DNA from: Lycium barbarum | Lineage: Eukaryota > Streptophyta > Magnoliopsida > Solanales > Solanaceae | DNA length: 64,000 nt | Direction: 5' to 3' | NCBI RefSeq assembly: GCF_019175385.1 | Contig: NC_083346.1 | Location: 89,232,543 to 89,296,542 of the forward strand | Notes under the pieces: generated by a model | Databases searched by the model: none | Told to the model about the DNA's origin: nothing | Seen by the model: the letters and a program-made list of their open reading frames with translations, nothing else | Made by a program: the position numbers and the translations under genes | Shown: one piece after another, positions 12,801-24,971 of the stretch | How positions within the stretch are numbered: position 1 is the stretch's first letter | Layout: the number at the start of each line of letters is the position of its first letter

Positions 12801-15084
12801 CTATCTGGCGGGAATGACAGTGGTTCTGGATAGACTGCTGAACAATTGTTCCCAGAATTTTGGCCACAAATCAAAGGATTTCCAACAACTCTGAAAATCA
12901 TGGTGAGAAACTTATATTCAATATAGTAACTACTGCATTATTGTCAATGAAAATTAAAAAAGACGAGACATGAACAAGTCAATTTCAATATTGTTGAGAG
13001 TTACTACTTCAACTGCAGCATTAGTGTTGAAACAATAGAAAAGGCGACTCACTTGAAAGCTCTTGCTGATATTTTGGGCAATGGACCACTAAGATTATTA
13101 AAAGAAACATCCCTACAAGCAAGATAAGCCAAATCAATTAAATGAACAAGGAAAAACAGAACATTAGAGTAATTTAGGGTATTTTAAAGGTATGCATAAC
13201 AAATTTCGAAGCAAGATGGCTTACACAAGAGCAAGGCCTCCAATGTTAGAGAGAGATTGAGGAATGGATCCTGTGAGGCTATTGTTGTTTAATCGCCTGT
13301 CTTGCTCAACAGTGAAGATACACAATAAGTTTCAAGTTTAGTTTTGATAAGAATGTTAGGAAACAGTGAATATAAGCAAAATTTCCTGAACTCACAAATA
13401 ATTCAAATTCTTCAGGTCTCCGAAAGAATAGGGTATTCCTCCATCAAATTTGTTGTTGGACAGATCAAGTGTTTGAAGCTTTTCTAAATTACCAACCACA
13501 TCAGGAATAGGACCATAAATAGCATTGTTTTGCAGCAATCTACACGAAAAGGTCAATCAATCCAATATGAATAAGAAAACGGCTTCACATTAGGTAATTC
13601 TTATGCCCGAAAAAAGAACATGATGTGGGAATCGGATTTAGCCTATAAAATAACAGAAGGAAACAGTAAGGGTGTGTTTGGTATGGAAGAAAACATTTTC
13701 CAGTTTTCCCATGTTTGGTAGGTCAAAATGTTTTGAAAAACATACAGTATTTGTTAGGAAAACAAGTTCCTTAAAAATGAGTAAAATGACTTCCCTAATG
13801 GAACCATAGAAAACAAGTTTCATAAGTGACATTCCAAGTTCAATCAAACAACTTACTTCATCAGAAAAAAAAAAAGTGACATTCCAAGTTCATTGTTTCC
13901 TCCCACCCACCCAACGCCCATAACCCCTGCCCCTTGACCATCCCACCCCCCGCCACCCCCGAACTCCCCACACCCCACCCTATCCCAGCCCATAGTGTTT
14001 TGTTAGATTACATATGAATGCTCTTGGGATAATACTTCTTTGCTCACTTACTACACATTAAAATATGTAACACAATCACTTCTTTTTCAGGAAAACAAAA
14101 ATAAAAAAATCTAGAACATTTTTCTTCATACCTAACACACCCTAAGACAAGCATACAGTGAAGAACTTACACAGATTGCAATTTAGTGAGGTTGCCAATT
14201 CCAGGTGATAAGGTACCTGATAAACTTTGACTAGGTAGTCCACTGATAAAGGAAAAAAGATTAGGCCTGATGATTATCTAGAGTGAAAACTCTACTAAGC
14301 TACTCAAGCTCAACTACTTACATAGCAGAAACATAGCCATCAGACGAACAAGTGACCATTCTCCAACTGCAAGGATCAACAGAAGTCACATCCCAATTCT
14401 CCAGAACATTATAAGGATCACGTAATGCCTTCTTAATTTCCGTCAACGCAACAACTGCATATGATTACATGAAAATACAGTCACTCACAGTTTTCCACTG
14501 TTTTCCCTGATAAGTCTGTCATTAAGTCAAAAAATTGAAGATCTTTTTTCTCTTAGCCTTTGTTTGGCAAGCTGATGTAAGTTTTCGATGAGATCCTTAA
14601 TAATATCATTGAAAATTCATGATATATTTAAGAAAACATTCTAAATTTGGTTAATGACAAACTTTTATTAGAAAAGAATTTATGAAAATTCTTTTAAAGA
14701 AAGAGCTTCATTGCTTGGTGTGAAACCCGGATATGTGGTAGAAAAATGGATGATTTATTCTCTTTTGTTCAAAATTTGCAAAGGATAATATCATATTTTT
14801 TCAATTTATACTGGCTTTAAAAGTAGATGAAGAGGATTTTCACCCCTAAATAAGAGTCTGGTCAGAGGGAACAAATTATAGTGATAAAAGCTAAAGAGAG
14901 AACCACTAAAGCTAGTAAAGAAATTGATTTAAGGAAGTCTTAGCATAATAGAGGAAGGAAAATCCAGGAAAGAAATATTACCTTCATAGTTGATACCAGT
15001 AGGAGAAAGAGAAGCCAAAGAACTCTCCATCAATGCTAAAACAAGAAGCCCCACATGCCACAACATACACCATTTTCTCTCCAT
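9822..15084 (-). CDS. NIK3: LRR receptor-like kinase, NSP-interacting kinase 3 (NIK3/CIK) type
   Basis: A plasma-membrane receptor kinase of LRR subfamily II; members act as co-receptors in CLE and antiviral/immune signalling. Eleven exons with GT-AG introns: 15084-14982, 14454-14322, 14242-14171, 13539-13396, 13296-13225, 13112-13053, 12890-12793, 12689-12546, 11922-11581, 11059-10668, 10142-9822. They total 1881 nt with one frame, giving 626 aa, close to the family's usual length. Visible: hydrophobic signal at residues 5-25, LRRNT with [12 protein letters not shown], about five LRRs (residues 79-195), a membrane segment (about 238-262), a glycine loop GSGGFG (309-314), Lys330, HRD 427-429, DFG 447-449, APE 473-475. 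The activation-loop threonines 462, 463 and 468 match the NIK1 regulatory positions 468, 469 and 474. The C-terminus is the conserved LSGPR. The start ATG precedes the signal peptide. It appears intact; exact orthology to NIK3 rather than another NIK is by recall. Confidence 0.93.
13670..14142. mobile_element. Tourist/Harbinger-like MITE in receptor kinase intron
   Basis: The ends are GGGTGTGTTTGGTAT and its inverted counterpart ATACCTAACACACCC, with TAA on both sides (13667-13669 and 14143-14145) as target duplication. It lies in the intron between exons 3 and 4, and its middle holds a C-rich tract (G-rich on the gene's sense strand). A related truncated copy in reverse orientation is at 53141-53385. 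Confidence 0.8.
13902..13991 (-). other. G-rich tract (possible G-quadruplex) in intron
   Basis: On the plus strand this is a run of C clusters (CCCACCCACCC, CCCCTGCCCC, CCCACCCCCCGCCACCCCC, CCCCACACCCCACCC). On the minus strand, which is the receptor kinase transcript, it becomes more than eight closely spaced G-runs of three or more. G-quadruplex folding is inferred from the sequence pattern only. Confidence 0.6.
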
Positions 15085-16406
15085 TTCTCTACCACTACTG
15101 CCTTGTACAATTTTACCTTCTAAGAAAAGGGATTACTATTTGCCTAACAAAACACATTAAGAGAACAAAGATACATTCTTTACATAAAACTCACAAAAGG
15201 GTCACTCTCAGAATAAGAACCTTTTAAAGTCCCAAAAGAAAGATATATTCCTTTTTCACTCCATAGCAACCACAAATCCTATAATTCTTGAAAAAAGCCA
15301 AATACCAAGATGCTAAAGTTGCTATCTTTACACAATTATGCTGTCTTTGAGCCAAATGGGAATAAAAAGGAATTTTCTTGAGAAAGAAAAGAGAGTAAAC
15401 TGGAAAATATGGTAATCTTGAGATCTGATAATGTTAATTCTATGGTTGGGAACTGATCCCAACAAATTCCATGTGGGAATAATATTGTTAGTAATATTAT
15501 GTTTTGAGCTAATTAAGCTTTTTCTCCTTTAATGAAGCTCTCTTCTACCATATCCATTGAAGAACATCATCATTCATCACTATCTCCCTCTATTATTATT
15601 CATTCTTAGTAGTAATATTATACCACAAAGATACAAACACAACAGAAAAAGCCAAAACATAGGCCAAAAACTCGCACATACAGAGATGTGGACAGTTTTC
15701 TTTATTTTTAAAAGCAGAAAAAAAGATTTTATTTAGTACAAATAAAGAAATGGGGTAATGCAAAATTTGATTTATGTTGAGTGATTGGAGTGAAGGGATG
15801 CATTGGATTGATGAGAACAAGAGCATGTCTAATATTTTTGCAGTACTGTAGTGTAAGAAGCTTTTTGACAGGTCACGTGCTTGCCTTGTCTTAGTCTTTG
15901 TTGTCTTTTGGACTTTTTTCACTTCTTTTTGAATCAAACATTTTTATAATCATTTTCTTCTGTTAAAGCTTTTTGCAGACCATGGCCCACATTGCTAGCT
16001 TGCGCCAGATTAGTTTGTATATGCAAGTTATATACATTAATGATTGAAATACTATTACTATAATTTATAATTAGATCATTTATAGAATTATTATAAATAA
16101 GAAAATTATTAGAAACCAATAAATTTATTTGCGCTTCTCGCCGTTCATATATTAAAATATCGCTGAATTGTCCATGTCTTAATTTTTGTAAATAGAATTT
16201 ATCTTTAATAATCAAACATATGCATAATTTCCGTATGAACAATTACAATACATTAATACCCTAGTCACAGAGAATGGGGCAAAAACCTTAAATAAAATTC
16301 GATATATTGCACAATAACTTGATGGTAAGTATAAAATCGAATGCCTAATTGATAATCAACCGAATGCCTAACTGATAAATCTAGCAAAAATATCACTAAC
16401 CCATTA
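15085..16406. other. Upstream region of receptor kinase, no gene seen
   Basis: It should contain the minus-strand promoter and 5' untranslated region of the kinase. The sequence is AT-rich with pyrimidine-rich stretches; no TATA box could be assigned with confidence. Open frames at 15596-16242 show no family resemblance and have the composition of non-coding DNA. Confidence 0.6.
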
Positions 16407-17182
16407 CAGTCAACCTTCTATAATTGTCATTCGTTATAACTGTATTTCATTATAACAGTTCGAATTTTTCCAAAACTGATTTTTCATATTATATTTTACT
16501 TTTGTACAAGAGCATTCTACCTATAATAGTGGTGGAATTCATTGTAGCATGCACTCTTTGTAATATTACCTCTCTACAATAGTCATACTCAAATATTGTG
16601 TGGAGCAGTATTTTGTAAGAAATATATTATGTATAAAAAAATATTAAAATATTATGGTCATTACTAATGTCATGCACATAGTAAATTTCAAGTACGACTA
16701 TCAAAAAAGAGAAAAATTATATTTCTCATAGTAATCTAATTTTGTCTTGCAAAATTTCAAAATCAATTCATGCGTTATGTCACCACTAAGAGACTGGAGT
16801 TTACAAAACTACCTATAATTTTTGAATTCTTACGTCAAACTTGAAATATTTAAATTTTCAATTAATTTTAGATGCATATGTTCCTTAGATTTTAAATCTT
16901 TTTCGGTACGCTGCAACTAATTATGGGTTTATTACTAATTTATTAGTCTTTTTTAATTTTTAATTAACGAAATATGAAATTCAATTGAGATTTTAAAATT
17001 AACAAGTATTTTATTTTCGTTTATAACTTCAAAAGTACATAAAAATAATTTTTTGTGTACTTTTATTTATAACAACTAAATGAAATCTAAACATCAAATA
17101 CCAATACATACATAACAACACCTCACAATAGCAACCATTGAAATTTTTAGACAAATATTATCATTATAGGGAGGTTTGACTG
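16407..17182. mobile_element. TIR element with CAGTCAACCT ends
   Basis: The left end CAGTCAACCTTCTATAAT pairs with the right end ATTATAGGGAGGTTTGACTG. TA flanks both sides (16405-16406 and 17183-17184). At 776 bp with no coding sequence, it is a non-autonomous DNA element. The superfamily is not certain. Confidence 0.7.
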
Positions 17183-17750
17183 TATTATATGTTCAATATA
17201 TTAGTAATGGAAAAATTTTACACTAAAAAATATAACTGAAAAATTTATGATTTAAGTTAATTATACTGACAGTAGTTTCACCCTATCAATGTAGTTTAAC
17301 ATGTGATAATAGGTATTTACTATTTTGAGGTGCTATCAATTAATATTTATCATAGAGATTTGAATATATTTTTATTCCAGTGAATAGTGATGCATAAAAT
17401 TTAAACTTTTCAATTTAATTAGTAATGTTTCAATTAGGTATTATTACAAAATTCAGTGTCATTATTTACATCGCATACTTCTTTTTATACCTCATATAAT
17501 TAGCGAGCCACTATGAAATCGATCTTAAGGCAATGCACAAGAAGATGCATTTTTAAGTGCAAAGTTCTTACAGATTAAGAATTAGATATGTTTTTGCTTA
17601 GTATTATCCAATACAAAAATTTAGGTAAGATGGGTCTTTTTTTGGTCAAGAAGTTGTATGATAAAGAATTTAAGATAAAAGCTTTAGTTGGGAGCAAGCA
17701 TATAAAACACACAGCCAATTAACACCTATTGTACATAACGTAATATCTTT

Positions 17751-18601
17751 TAATAAGTTATGTCATATTGTGTTTTGATGATTTGACAAACACTAGAGGA
17801 ACCAGGTATTCGATCAGGTCCCCTGAGTGCAGTACAGTCAACGTGTCACAGCTATAAAGTTGCGGTACTTTTACTGTGCTACTGGCAGAACCGCAACAGC
17901 ACAGCTGCAGCATGCTGAAGGTCAAACTTGTAGCTAAAGACCAATTGTAAAATATGAAAGGTCCTTATCCATGGTCACATGCTACTCACATGCTCTCCAA
18001 TATATATACAACATGTTACTAGGTTAAAGATATCACTTGCAAAATCAGAAAACAGATTCTCTCTCGGGTGTAGCCGCCATAGCTCTCTATGCTACTTTCA
18101 AGAACAAAGCTTCATCAAACTCAAGGACCAAATCCCAACAACTAAAGATGTCTTAAGTCCTAGGTTTGTTAAGTCTTTGTTATTTTGTTCTTACTTGTAA
18201 TCCTATACAACTTTGGAGAAGCGTCTTTGTAGGAAGGTTTCAACCGTGTGTTACTTTACTATCTTGGCTAGAGTTAGTCAAGATTAGGAGTCTGTTGGCT
18301 AGAGTTAGTCAATAGGGTGGTTACTTGGCTAAAGTTAAGTCAAGGGTTGTAGCTTACAATAAGGTTATTGTAAGGGGTGAGGGATTAAGAGTTTAATTCC
18401 TAGGTTGCTAAGGTTATAATCTAAAGTTGCTTAGTTAGTGAAGTTGAAATCCTACTCCGGTGGGTCATGGTTTTTAATCCCTTGAGTAAAGAGTTTTCTA
18501 CGTAAATATTGTGTCTCATTTACGTCCTGTTCAATTTACTTGAGGGAACAGATAGATAACCTGGTTCTCTATACTGTTTGGTGGACTCTTAGTTTCTATC
18601 A
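17751..18601 (+). repeat. 5' LTR of Sirevirus-like element
   Basis: An 851-bp repeat of 27345-28169. Its first bases are TAATAAG where the 3' copy has TGATAAG, so the terminal TG has mutated. Three imperfect copies of GGCTAGAGTTAGTCAA lie at about 18264-18345. Confidence 0.93.
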
Positions 18602-18603
18602 AT

Positions 18604-18615
18604 TGGTATCAGAGC
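18604..18615 (+). other. Primer-binding site (initiator tRNA-Met type)
   Basis: TGGTATCAGAGC begins 2 bases after the 5' LTR. Confidence 0.9.
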
Positions 18616-18657
18616 AGGTTCCTTCTAAAAGGTTAACACCTAGAAAGGATCTTCTCC

Positions 18658-19580
18658 GTGGCTGCTCCACCAAACCTCGAGGAAGGACAATCTCAAACAA
18701 AACCACCAAGGTTTAATGGAAAGTACTATGGGTGGTGGAAGACAAGGATGCATGATTATATTATGGCTAAGGACTCAAAGTTGTGGGACATAATCTGTGA
18801 TAGTCCTTTTGTTCCCATGAAAATAGATGCTGAGAGCTCAAAGTCAGTTCCAAAAACAAGAAAGGAATACTCTAAAACTGACAGAAAAGCTATTGAGAAG
18901 AACTACAAAGCTAATAAGATCTTGATTTGCGGTATTGGGCCAGATGAAAACAATCGTGTCTCATCTTGTGGATCTGCAAAGGAAGTATGGGAAGCTCTTC
19001 AAATAGCTCATAAAGGAACCACTTAGGTAAAGCAATCCAAAATAGATCTGCTTACCACTGAGTATGAGCTGTTTAAAATGAAAAAGGATGAGTCCATCTA
19101 TGAAATGCGCACTCGTTTCACCTCCATAATAAATGAGCTTCATTCACTTGGGGAAATTATTCCCACCAACAAGCTAGTCAGGAAAATACTTGTCGTCCTA
19201 CCAAGTTCTTGGGAAAGCAAAGTCAATGCTATCACAGAGGCCAAGGACTTACAAACACTAACTATTGACGCGCTTATTGGTTACCTGAAAACCTATGAGA
19301 TGAAAAGAAAAAATGATCTTGAAAGAAGAGAGTCAAAGAAGGAGAAAAACCTGGTTCTCAAAGCTGCTAAAAATGACACATGCTGTGATGAATCCAAGAT
19401 GGCGTACCTCACTCGAAGATTTCATAAGAAGATTCGAAGAAATGGTGGGATCCCAAAGAGAGGAAGCTCCAGCAGGAACTTCAAAGGAAATGACTGTTGT
19501 CACAAATGCGGAAAGTCTGGAAACTTCATTAAAGAGTGTCCTCTTCATAGTAGGATTACTACAAGAATTCTGATAAGGTA
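18658..19580 (+). pseudogene. Copia gag (UBN2 type) remnant
   Basis: The frame opens with GTG at 18658, where an ATG is expected. It reads PPRFNGKYYGWWKTRMHDYI, the start of the copia Gag domain that binds element RNA. One in-frame TAG at 19024-19026 splits it, and it continues with LLTTEYELFKMKKDESIYEM and LPSSWESKVNAI. The zinc knuckle at 19498-19539 reads CHKCGKSGNFIKEC, so the histidine of CX2CX4HX4C is replaced by Asn. Confidence 0.88.
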
Positions 19581-19861
19581 GCTAAGAGGAACCAGGTCCC
19601 TGACAAGAAGTTCAACAAGAAGGAAGTTGTTGACAACTTGGTAAAGCAGGCTCTGGCTGCTTAGAGAGATTCTTCTAGTGAATCCGAAGATGGTGACTAT
19701 CTAGGCGATACAATCATGCTGGCTATCAACAATGAACCACCCTAAGAATATGAGTCAATCTTTTCACTGTGGCCACATCTGACAATGATGATGATAATGA
19801 GAAGGAAGAGGTAAAAAAAAATTGATGTGCAGAAAAATCTAAAAAGTTACTCTAAAAAAAA

Positions 19862-20470
19862 TTGAGATCCTTAGACAATGTGTTGATTGATGCCTATCAT
19901 AGTCTTATTAATGAGAAAAATGTTCTAAATGAAGAATTTGATGGTTTAGAACAAATAAGGGATGATTTGGTAGTCACTGTTGTAGATCTGAATGAGCAAG
20001 TTGAGGAAGTGACTAAAGAAAACTCTCTATTACATAGTCAAATGAAAAAAATGGATAAACACTCCATCTAAGGGAAAACAGGAGTCCAGTGAGATTCACC
20101 TTGAGCTTGAAAATGAACTCAAGAAAACCAAACTGAGTCTCACTACTGAGTTAGAGAAGAATAGACAACTTCTTGAGGACTTGAAAAGGGTTAAAATTAT
20201 TCTTGACAAGTCACTCCACTAGACCTGGTCCTCTGACGTGGTTGCTGCTATGTACAAAAGTAAGGGTGGACGGTAAGGGATTAGTTTTCAAAATGCTAAA
20301 TCTCCCTACAATCCCTATAGCAAGTATGTCACTGTGACTGATAAATGGTTGGGCACTCATTGTGGTCAAAATGGCCACTATAAGGATACATGTAAAGCTA
20401 GATTTCAGTCCTTGCAAAAAAATAAGAATTTTATTGAAAAGAAGCCCAAAGTACAAGGACATGGTCCCCG
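19862..20470 (+). pseudogene. Gag C-terminal coiled coil and second zinc knuckle remnant
   Basis: 19862-20071 reads as a heptad-rich acidic coiled coil (EFDGLEQIRDDL, LNEQVEEVTKEN), as in long Sirevirus Gag proteins. Around 20350-20395 a second knuckle, HCGQNGHYKDTC, is visible with its first Cys lost. Stops and a frame change separate the pieces. Confidence 0.7.
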
Positions 20471-20594
20471 AAAGAAGAAGAATGTGCTGCCTGCATAGGC
20501 AAAAAGAAGTTTAATTCACCCGTTCTATCAGTATAAGGGATCCAAGCTGATTTGAGTTCCTAAATCTAACAAATAATTTAGTTTACAGGCTGGA

Positions 20595-20900
20595 GTGAGA
20601 GGAGGCAGTAAAAAATGGTACATGGATAGTGGTTGCTCGAAGCATATGACTAAAAGAATGAAGTTTGTCCTCTCACTCAAGGCCTTCCAACACGGGAGTG
20701 TGTATGCTAGCAAAAATGCCAAGACACTCTGCCACACGATTGAAAAATTCTACTATGTAAATGGCTTGACGTATAGTATGTTATATGGGTCCCAAATATG
20801 TGATAAGGGAAATGAAGTTGTAGATTTTGGTTCATTGGATGGTGGCAACTTGAAATGCAGCAGTGATGTACATGATGATGCTGAGTTGTGGCACAAGTGA
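20595..20900 (+). pseudogene. Copia protease and GAG-pre-integrase remnant
   Basis: KKWYMDSGCSKHMT carries the DSG catalytic triad of copia aspartic protease, which cleaves the polyprotein. LKCSSDVHDDAELWHK is the start of the GAG-pre-integrase motif; a TGA follows LWHK at 20898-20900. The segment between the two is much shorter than normal, so DNA has been lost. Confidence 0.85.
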
Positions 20901-21610
20901 CTAGAGCATGCAAGCCTCCCACTGTTTAACAAACTGATTACGAATGACCTGGTCCGTGTGCTGCCAAATATCAAGTACAAAGATTACAAGGCACCGGATG
21001 CTTGTACTAAAGAAAAGTAGGTCAAATTCTCCTTCAAACCAAAAAAAAAAAAAGGAAAGTAGGAACCTTAAGACCACTAGATATTTCTCTCATTGATCCT
21101 TGTGAAACAATGAGGGTTCAAAGCAGAGGAAGAAAGAAGTATATCCCTGTGACTAATGTGACCATTCCAGGATTCACTTGGACTCTGTTTCTAAGAACCA
21201 AGGATGAAACATTCCTTGTGTTTGTGGCCTTGAAATATATCTAATGTGTTATCAAGCTATAAGCATTAGATCTGATGATCTTAAACATTTCAGCAAAATG
21301 ATTGTATGAAGAGAATAAACAGGATACTAGAAGACATGGCCAGAACAATGCTAATAGCAAGTGGTGTATTAAAAAATTTTGGGCTAAGTTTGGTAACACT
21401 GCTTGTCATGTGATCAATAGGCACATGATCAGGTCCTCGCTTGAGAAGACCCCCTATGCATTGCTAAATGGGAGGAAGATTAAGCTGACCTGTCTAAGAG
21501 CATTTGGATGCAAATGCTTTGTTCTCAACAATGGGATACACTGTAATGAAGGTGAAGATAGGGAATTTGCTGAGTCCTTAGAAATATCAAATGACGAGTC
21601 AAGTTGAGCA
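20901..21610 (+). pseudogene. Copia integrase fragments
   Basis: LEHASLPLFNKL and related pieces continue the GAG-pre-integrase domain. FTWTLFLRTKDETF at about 21170-21215 belongs to the integrase core. 21302-21607 carries FWAKFGNTACHVINRHMI and LRAFGCKCFVLNNG of its C-terminal half. Frames change and stops occur between all pieces. Confidence 0.8.
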
Positions 21611-21639
21611 GAACCTCCAGAAGATATGGAGGAACCTGG

Positions 21640-22123
21640 TTCCTAAATTACTCCACTTGATTAGATATGTTGATGTTGATTATGCTGGTTACCTAGTAGA
21701 TAGAAAGAGCACTTCTGGAATAGCACATTTTCTGGGTTCATGCTTAATCTCATGGGGTACAAAGAAACAAAATTTTGTGGCTCTTTCTACTGCTGAAGCT
21801 GAGTATGTGACTGTTGCCTCATGCTGTGCTAAATTGTTATGGATCATACAACAACTTGAGGATTTTGGTGTGCTTACTGAGTGTGTGCCCTTGTTGTTTG
21901 ATTATACAAATGCACTTAACATGGCAAAAATCCAATGCAACACAAAAGGTTCAAGCACATTGATGTAAGACACCATTTCCTAATGGATAATGTTAAAAAG
22001 GGGTTGACCTGTATGAAGTGTTGCAAGACAGAGGAACAGGTAGCAGACATCTTCACCAAGGCACTGAGCAGGGAGCATTTTGAACGAAATTGTTTGGAGT
22101 TGGGCTTGATCAAGCTCAACTAG
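21640..22123 (+). pseudogene. Copia RNase H remnant
   Basis: The frame at 21591-21968 has YVDVDYAGYLVDRKSTSG and LSTAEAEYVTVASCCAKLLW, hallmark copia RNase H motifs. It continues in a shifted frame at 21935-22123 with DIFTKALSREHFE. The reverse transcriptase that should precede it is missing: integrase is followed almost at once by RNase H near 21610-21660. Confidence 0.88.
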
Positions 22124-23162
22124 TGGCTCCTCCTTAAAATTCCCTCAATAATTGGCTATGATAAGAGGAAAGGTACAATGCTAAAAGTGTTTTTTGGTGG
22201 CATCTAACTCACTTCTATATTGTTACAGGTACATTCATGGCGTCTTCAGGACAACATAAGTATTGGTGACATTGCACTTCTCAGAGTTTTTGCCTACATT
22301 TTAAAGATAGTCAAGGAACCTGGTTCCTGTGACTCAGGTTGGTAGTCTCTTCAGTACTTATATATTTTAAAATTGATTAAAAGTGTCATATCATTAAACA
22401 TATCCCAGCTCAAATTCAAAATTCGAGCCCAAAATGTTACATCTTCTGAACCGATCCGGCTTGTGGGAAAAAAAAACTCTCTCCTAACCAATCAAAATCG
22501 TTTCTTTTCTTCCATATTTAAACTATCTCTTTTTATCTCTCTCCTCACGTACTACTATTCTCTTCTATCTCTCCCTTCAACCTTCTCTCATCCTCTCTCA
22601 TGTGTCTTTGCCAAAGATATTAACCATGTCCATTAATGAATCCTTCTCTCCCACAATTCAATAAATGAATCTTACTTCTTCACCCTCCAAAACCCCAATT
22701 CCTTCAGACCCAAAATTGCACGAATCACCCACTAAAACCCCAAATTCTTCTGACCAAAACCCTTCAATTTCACCAAAAAAATCAAATGATTCTTGGTCCC
22801 TCTAAGACTCAAAAAAGTCAAACTCCAAAGAAATTTGTGTCCCCTTCTATAAAACCCCTTAAAACTGAAACACATAACTCTGAAAAAAGTGGCCAAACCC
22901 TCTCCGCCTCCAAACTTCTTCAAAAAAAATGAGGAACTTGACAAGAAAGATGAGGAAATCGAAGTGCCTAGCCAAATTATGGTCACGGAAGTGATGGGTA
23001 TCAACGATCCAGGTGAGGTGGCTGAAAAATCGTATTTCGCTATCACGAGTCTATAGATGTTGTTGGTGCAAAGGAACAAGAAAATGTTGAACAATCAATA
23101 GCAAACCCTCCTAAATCAGGTAACTCAAACCTCTTGATAGTGATAAAGGGGTAGAGGATTTC

Positions 23163-24971
23163 TGTCACGACCCGACTAGGGGCCATGATGGGTACCCGGG
23201 GCTAACCACTGAGCACCACTCATACCATTACCCATCGTACACATCAAGCGTTCATTCATTAATCTTATACTCAAATCATCGGAAAACCCACTTTTCACTT
23301 CGAAACATAATTACCCTTTTATACATAAACCCTTCGGCTATCAAAATAATGTACATACAATAAGGACATCGTAAGACCATACTACCCATACATACGTATC
23401 TACGAGCCTCTACTAAAGTGCTAGACTTAGGGACGGGACAGGACCCAGTCATGCCCAAAACATATGTATACACAAAAGAATAAATCAATGGCACCTCCGA
23501 AATAATGGGGTGCTATCAAAGTGTGCTAGTAGCTCCTACGAGTCTGGATCGCCTCTCTGCCTACCTGTGGGCATGAACACAGCGTCCAAAGAAAACGGAC
23601 GTCAGTACGAACATTGTACTGAGTATGTAAGACATGAATGAAATGAATATAATAGAGAAATCATGAGACATAAGATGAAGATATAACCTGCTTAACTTTT
23701 AAGAGTGGATGCATTTCATACATATATCATATATAATCGTAGTACATGTATCATCATATCGTATATATATCATCATCGTTACCCACGTCCGGGTAAACAT
23801 CATACGCCGCTCATTACTGGTGTCATGCCCGGCCCTCTAGGCTCGGTGTAACCATAGCAGCCCGCCTTAGTGATGACATGCCCGGCCATCTAGGCACGGT
23901 GAAATCGTATGCAGCCCGCCCTTGCGGGGACATGCTCGGCCGTTTAAGCACGGTGGAATCGCATCGTCATATACTCATCATAAACTTAACATTATTATAC
24001 ATCGCATAGGCATATCATAAGCTTAGCATCATTATACATTTATCACCAAAACATACATTAGAACTTGAAGGCAACTATGGCTATGTCAGGGTGACATAAG
24101 GTCGTGAACCCCCGATTACATTATGGAGTGATCATAATCATTATATCTCACCTTGAAGGGACTAACATTTTAAGGTGAGTCTACACAAGAAAAAGCATCA
24201 ATGGAACCATACTTAGGATCATTAACCTCATGGACATCGTATGTTACTCTAGGATTCTTTATACTTAAACTCATCATCATCATTATCATGCTCGTATCGT
24301 ATCTCTTTTCTTTATTATATGCGTATGTAGCTCTTTATAGTCATGGACTCATAATTTCCGTTATTTAGGAAAATCACGAAAAAATAGGAAGATTCATGTC
24401 ATAGGAGTCATGCCTTAGGAGGAAAGGATTAGCCTTACATACCTCTTTCGTTTAGCTATTCTATCGTTTGATCGTTCTCCTTCGATGCTCGCGTTTCTAC
24501 CTTCAAGAAAGTTCGTATTAACATTAGCTAATCGATTATAAGAACATGCTTACTAAAGCTATAGAAAATTGGGCAGCATTTCCTTTGTTTATACTACTTT
24601 CCTCATCTCACATATCGACTCCCAAACATCCATAACAACGTTCACAATATTATAGGCAACAATCATCATTCATCTACATTATCCACATTCCACAATTTCA
24701 CTTCAATTCCTCCATAATCATGGTCATAGTTCACTATTACGTTCTCTCACATATAATGCTTATCCCATGTTCTAAATGTCATTCATAACATACTTACAAT
24801 CACAACATATCCCTTGCTTTCCTTGACAACTTTCTTCTCTTACCTCAAATGTCTTTGAAATCTCAATTAGGATCATCAAATGTTGTTTCTTACTTATCAA
24901 AATATCGTATACGTCGTGCCCTTCGTTAGTCTATTCACTGTACGTTAACGGAAAATTTCTGAGGTGTAACA
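23163..24971 (-). mobile_element. Gypsy solo LTR, reversed, nested in the Sirevirus-like element
   Basis: On the minus strand it begins TGTTACACC and ends GGGTCGTGACA, the same termini as the gypsy element at 720. Flanks ATTTC (23158-23162) and ACTTC (24972-24976) are a 4-of-5 target duplication. No internal domain is present, so it is a solo LTR of 1809 bp, presumably from LTR-LTR recombination. Confidence 0.88.
23823..23966. repeat. 54-bp tandem repeat inside the solo LTR
   Basis: About 2.7 units starting CATGCCCGGCC and containing AGCCCGCC, at about 23823, 23877 and 23931. The LTR at 720-3030 shows a single related segment near 2340-2385. Confidence 0.75.

Noticed and set aside
13638..13847. 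69-codon open frame in the receptor kinase intron
   Set aside because: It covers one end of the Tourist-like MITE and is not coding.
15596..16242. Two minus-strand open frames upstream of the receptor kinase
   Set aside because: AT-rich, no recognisable motif and no start context or splice evidence; treated as chance frames.
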